DNA of 7,669 nucleotides from Desulfatibacillaceae bacterium (GTDB lineage Bacteria; Desulfobacterota; Desulfobacteria; Desulfobacterales; Desulfatibacillaceae), in contig JASEHB010000098.1 of the NCBI GenBank assembly GCA_030018745.1, forward strand, positions 1 to 7,669, read 5' to 3'. The notes under the pieces were generated by a model that saw only the letters and a program-made list of their open reading frames with translations, made no database searches and was not told where the DNA came from. The stretch's first letter is position 1; every line of letters begins with the position of its first letter. Both the position numbers and the translations under genes were made by a program. Positions 6,230 through 7,669 of the stretch are shown here, in pieces.

Positions 6230-6395
6230 TCAATTATAAACTACAAGGACCCCAAATGCAAGACTTATAAGACAAAATCCAATTACCTTGAGGGGCAGGC
6301 GATTTTGCCGTTGCAAGAAAAGGCCCAGATGGTAATCTGCAATCTGGCGCCCATAACTCCTAAAGCAGTTGCAACAGGCAGGGCGAACCTTTGAT

Positions 6396-6411
6396 GGAGG
6401 CATGGGAATTG
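6396..6411 (+). promoter_or_regulatory. Ribosome binding site deciding a TTG start of archease
   Basis: GGAGG (6396-6400) is followed by 8 bases and TTG (6409-6411). The in-frame ATG at 6394 overlaps this Shine-Dalgarno and has only a distant AGGG upstream. The TTG start also gives the short N-terminus expected for archease before the EHTAD motif. Confidence 0.55.
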
Positions 6412-6834
6412 GCATCCTTTGACTTTTACAGCCTTGAGGAGCACACCGCCGACCTTTGCCTTAAAATCACCGGCAAAAGCCTTGAGGCGCTTTTTGAAAA
6501 TGCCGCCCTTGCCCTTGTTGATCTCATCACCCCCGTGGAAGCGCTTTCGCCTTCGCTGACAGTGGATGTGGCCGTATCCGGCGAGGATGTAACAGATGTC
6601 ATGGTGAACTTTCTTCGGGAAGTCTTATATCTTATCAACGGAAAGGGCCTTGCCCCCTGCCGGGTTAAAATTGAGCGGCTGCTGCCTGCGGAAATTTCGG
6701 CAAAAGTTGGTGTGGATGAAACAGGCCTTGCCGTAAGGGGCATGATTCAGGAGATAAAGGCCGTTACCTACCATGATGCCTCTGTGGAGAAAAAAAACGG
6801 CATCTGGCAGGCAAGGCTTATAATGGATGTGTGA
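6409..6834 (+). CDS. Archease, RtcB RNA-ligase activator
   Basis: This 141-residue cytosolic protein matches archease over its full length. The N-terminal EHTADLCLKI motif, FENAALALVDLI helix, DVMVNFLREVLYLI helix, EIKAVTYHDASVE strand and terminal ARLIMDV are all present. The conserved Asp of EHTAD (residue 15) and the penultimate Asp (140) fit the acidic residues used for metal and RtcB interaction. Archease speeds guanylylation of RtcB and allows multiple turnover. The gene ends 14 bases before rtcB, as expected for a co-transcribed pair. The start at TTG 6409 is chosen for its well-placed GGAGG and family-like length; ATG 6394 would add five residues and TTG 6391 six. The identity is nearly certain; the start is less so. 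Confidence 0.95.
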   Translation: MASFDFYSLEEHTADLCLKITGKSLEALFENAALALVDLITPVEALSPSLTVDVAVSGEDVTDVMVNFLREVLYLINGKGLAPCRVKIERLLPAEISAKVGVDETGLAVRGMIQEIKAVTYHDASVEKKNGIWQARLIMDV

Positions 6835-6848
6835 GAAAAGGAGTGCAA

Positions 6849-7669
6849 ATGACGGTACAGGCAAAACAAATCGCCCCTTTTTGCTGGGAGATAGAGCCTT
6901 TTGGCAATATGCGCGTGCCGGGCAGGGTTTATGCAGATGAAGGCCTGATGGCGATTCTTGAGCAGGAAAAGGCATTAGAGCAGGTGGCCAATGTGGCTCA
7001 TCTGCCCGGCATTGTTACCGCCTCCTTTGCCATGCCGGATATTCACTGGGGATATGGTTTTCCCATTGGCGGCGTGGCAGCCTTTGATGCAGAAGAAGGC
7101 GTCATCTCCCCCGGCGGGGTGGGCTACGACATAAACTGCGGTGTGCGTCTGGCAGGAACGGGCCTTCTGGCAAAGGATTTGAAGGGAAAAGAGGACGCAC
7201 TTGCAGACGCACTTTTTGCAAACCTGCCTTCAGGGGTTGGCTCCACAGGTTTTGTGAAGCTCAAGCAAAAAGAGCTTAAAAAAGTGCTGGAAAAGGGCGC
7301 AAAATGGGCTGTTGAAAACAGCATGGGGTTTGCGGAGGATATTGAGCGCACCGAGGAAAATGGATGCATGGCGGATGCTGATGCTTCCGCTTTGAGCGAA
7401 AGGGCGGTAGAAAGGGGCCTCAAGCAGCTTGGAACCCTGGGCAGCGGCAACCATTTTGTGGAAGTGGGCCTTGTTGATGAGGTTTTTGATGAAGCGGCAG
7501 CAGGGGCTTATGGCCTTTTTGCGGGTCAGGTCACGGTCATGCTTCACAGCGGCTCGCGGGGGCTGGGATACCAAGTATGTGACGACAACCTTGCCACAAT
7601 GCGGAAAAATGCTCCAAAACTCGATTTTGTCCTTCCGGATCGCCAGCTTTCCTGCGCGCATATCAACAG
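6849..7669 (+). CDS. rtcB: RtcB RNA-splicing ligase, N-terminal part (cut by window end)
   Basis: The ATG at 6849 is preceded by AAAAGGAG with 5-base spacing, and 273 residues are readable before the window ends with no stop. RtcB joins RNA 3'-phosphate or 2',3'-cyclic phosphate ends to 5'-OH ends using GTP and Mn2+. Visible active-site motifs are GYDINCGVRL (metal-binding Cys97), LGSGNHFVEV (Asn201, His202) and MLHSGSRGLG (His233). Their numbering is close to that of the Pyrococcus enzyme (C98, N202, H203, H234). The N-terminal AMPDIHWGYGFPIGG stretch is also typical. The later metal His and the guanylylated His lie beyond the window, so completeness cannot be judged. Close linkage to archease suggests an archease-dependent RtcB. 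In bacteria such enzymes serve in RNA repair or tRNA maintenance; the physiological substrate here is unknown. Confidence 0.97.
   Translation, partial: MTVQAKQIAPFCWEIEPFGNMRVPGRVYADEGLMAILEQEKALEQVANVAHLPGIVTASFAMPDIHWGYGFPIGGVAAFDAEEGVISPGGVGYDINCGVRLAGTGLLAKDLKGKEDALADALFANLPSGVGSTGFVKLKQKELKKVLEKGAKWAVENSMGFAEDIERTEENGCMADADASALSERAVERGLKQLGTLGSGNHFVEVGLVDEVFDEAAAGAYGLFAGQVTVMLHSGSRGLGYQVCDDNLATMRKNAPKLDFVLPDRQLSCAHIN

Larger units (their letters stand above)
5914..6408. other. Divergent intergenic region with inverted repeats and promoters, no convincing gene
   Basis: About 495 bases separate two divergently read genes. Short open frames exist on both strands (for example 6134-6394 plus, 5910-6233 and 6230-6415 minus), but none has a plausible ribosome site with a recognisable product, and two run across the starts of real genes. 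The stretch holds a 7-base inverted repeat near the TRAP gene, an 11-base inverted repeat near the middle and an AT-rich candidate promoter towards archease. I looked for common riboswitch cores (TPP, cobalamin, glycine, c-di-GMP, molybdenum cofactor) and saw no match. Confidence 0.6.

Noticed and set aside
5910..6233. Minus-strand open frame of 107 codons upstream of the TRAP gene
   Set aside because: It runs through the TRAP ribosome binding site into its start, has Cys/aromatic-rich non-protein-like composition, and has no clear ribosome site.
6134..6394. Plus-strand open frame of 86 codons before archease
   Set aside because: It covers the AT-rich promoter-like stretch, has no Shine-Dalgarno and resembles no family.

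Overview
The window reads as chromosomal DNA of moderately high G+C from a Gram-negative bacterium, most likely a Desulfobacterota (former Deltaproteobacteria) member. That placement is an inference from remembered family resemblance: a large WD40/TPR protein kinase, a periplasmic TRAP solute-binding protein, archease next to RtcB, and dispersed hairpin repeats. No database search was possible. There are five protein genes, no RNA gene, no CRISPR array and no insertion sequence with a transposase.

Layout from left to right. Positions 1-203 hold a non-coding repeat zone: two diverged copies of a hairpin unit 129 bp apart, the second embedded in a long imperfect palindrome that ends almost at the kinase stop codon. 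On the minus strand, 204-3665 encodes a roughly 1150-residue Ser/Thr kinase with TPRs and fourteen WD40 blades, and immediately upstream 3683-4252 encodes a small FHA plus zinc-ribbon-like protein. The two form a tight operon, with the kinase Shine-Dalgarno lying just after the FHA stop. Positions 4253-4527 are an intergenic spacer with a strong hairpin terminator and a candidate promoter for the FHA-kinase operon. On the minus strand, 4528-5913 encodes an exported TRAP (DctP-type) solute-binding protein that carries an extra C-terminal peptidoglycan-binding domain on a Pro/Ala-rich linker. Positions 5914-6408 are a divergent intergenic region with inverted repeats and a candidate promoter. 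On the plus strand, 6409-6834 is archease and 6849 to the window end is the N-terminal part of the RNA ligase RtcB.

Three functional units are visible. The FHA and kinase genes form a probable phospho-signalling pair: the kinase phosphorylates, the FHA protein can read phosphothreonine, and the WD40/TPR part is a large protein-interaction scaffold. The TRAP-type binding protein stands alone, with no DctQ or DctM permease gene in view. Archease and RtcB form a known RNA repair/ligation pair.

The most unusual observations are the DctP-peptidoglycan-binding fusion, the kinase with two apparently complete seven-bladed propellers separated by a helical linker, the hairpin repeats abutting what may be a truncated kinase C-terminus, and the likely use of TTG starts in two genes where well-placed ribosome binding sites point to them.
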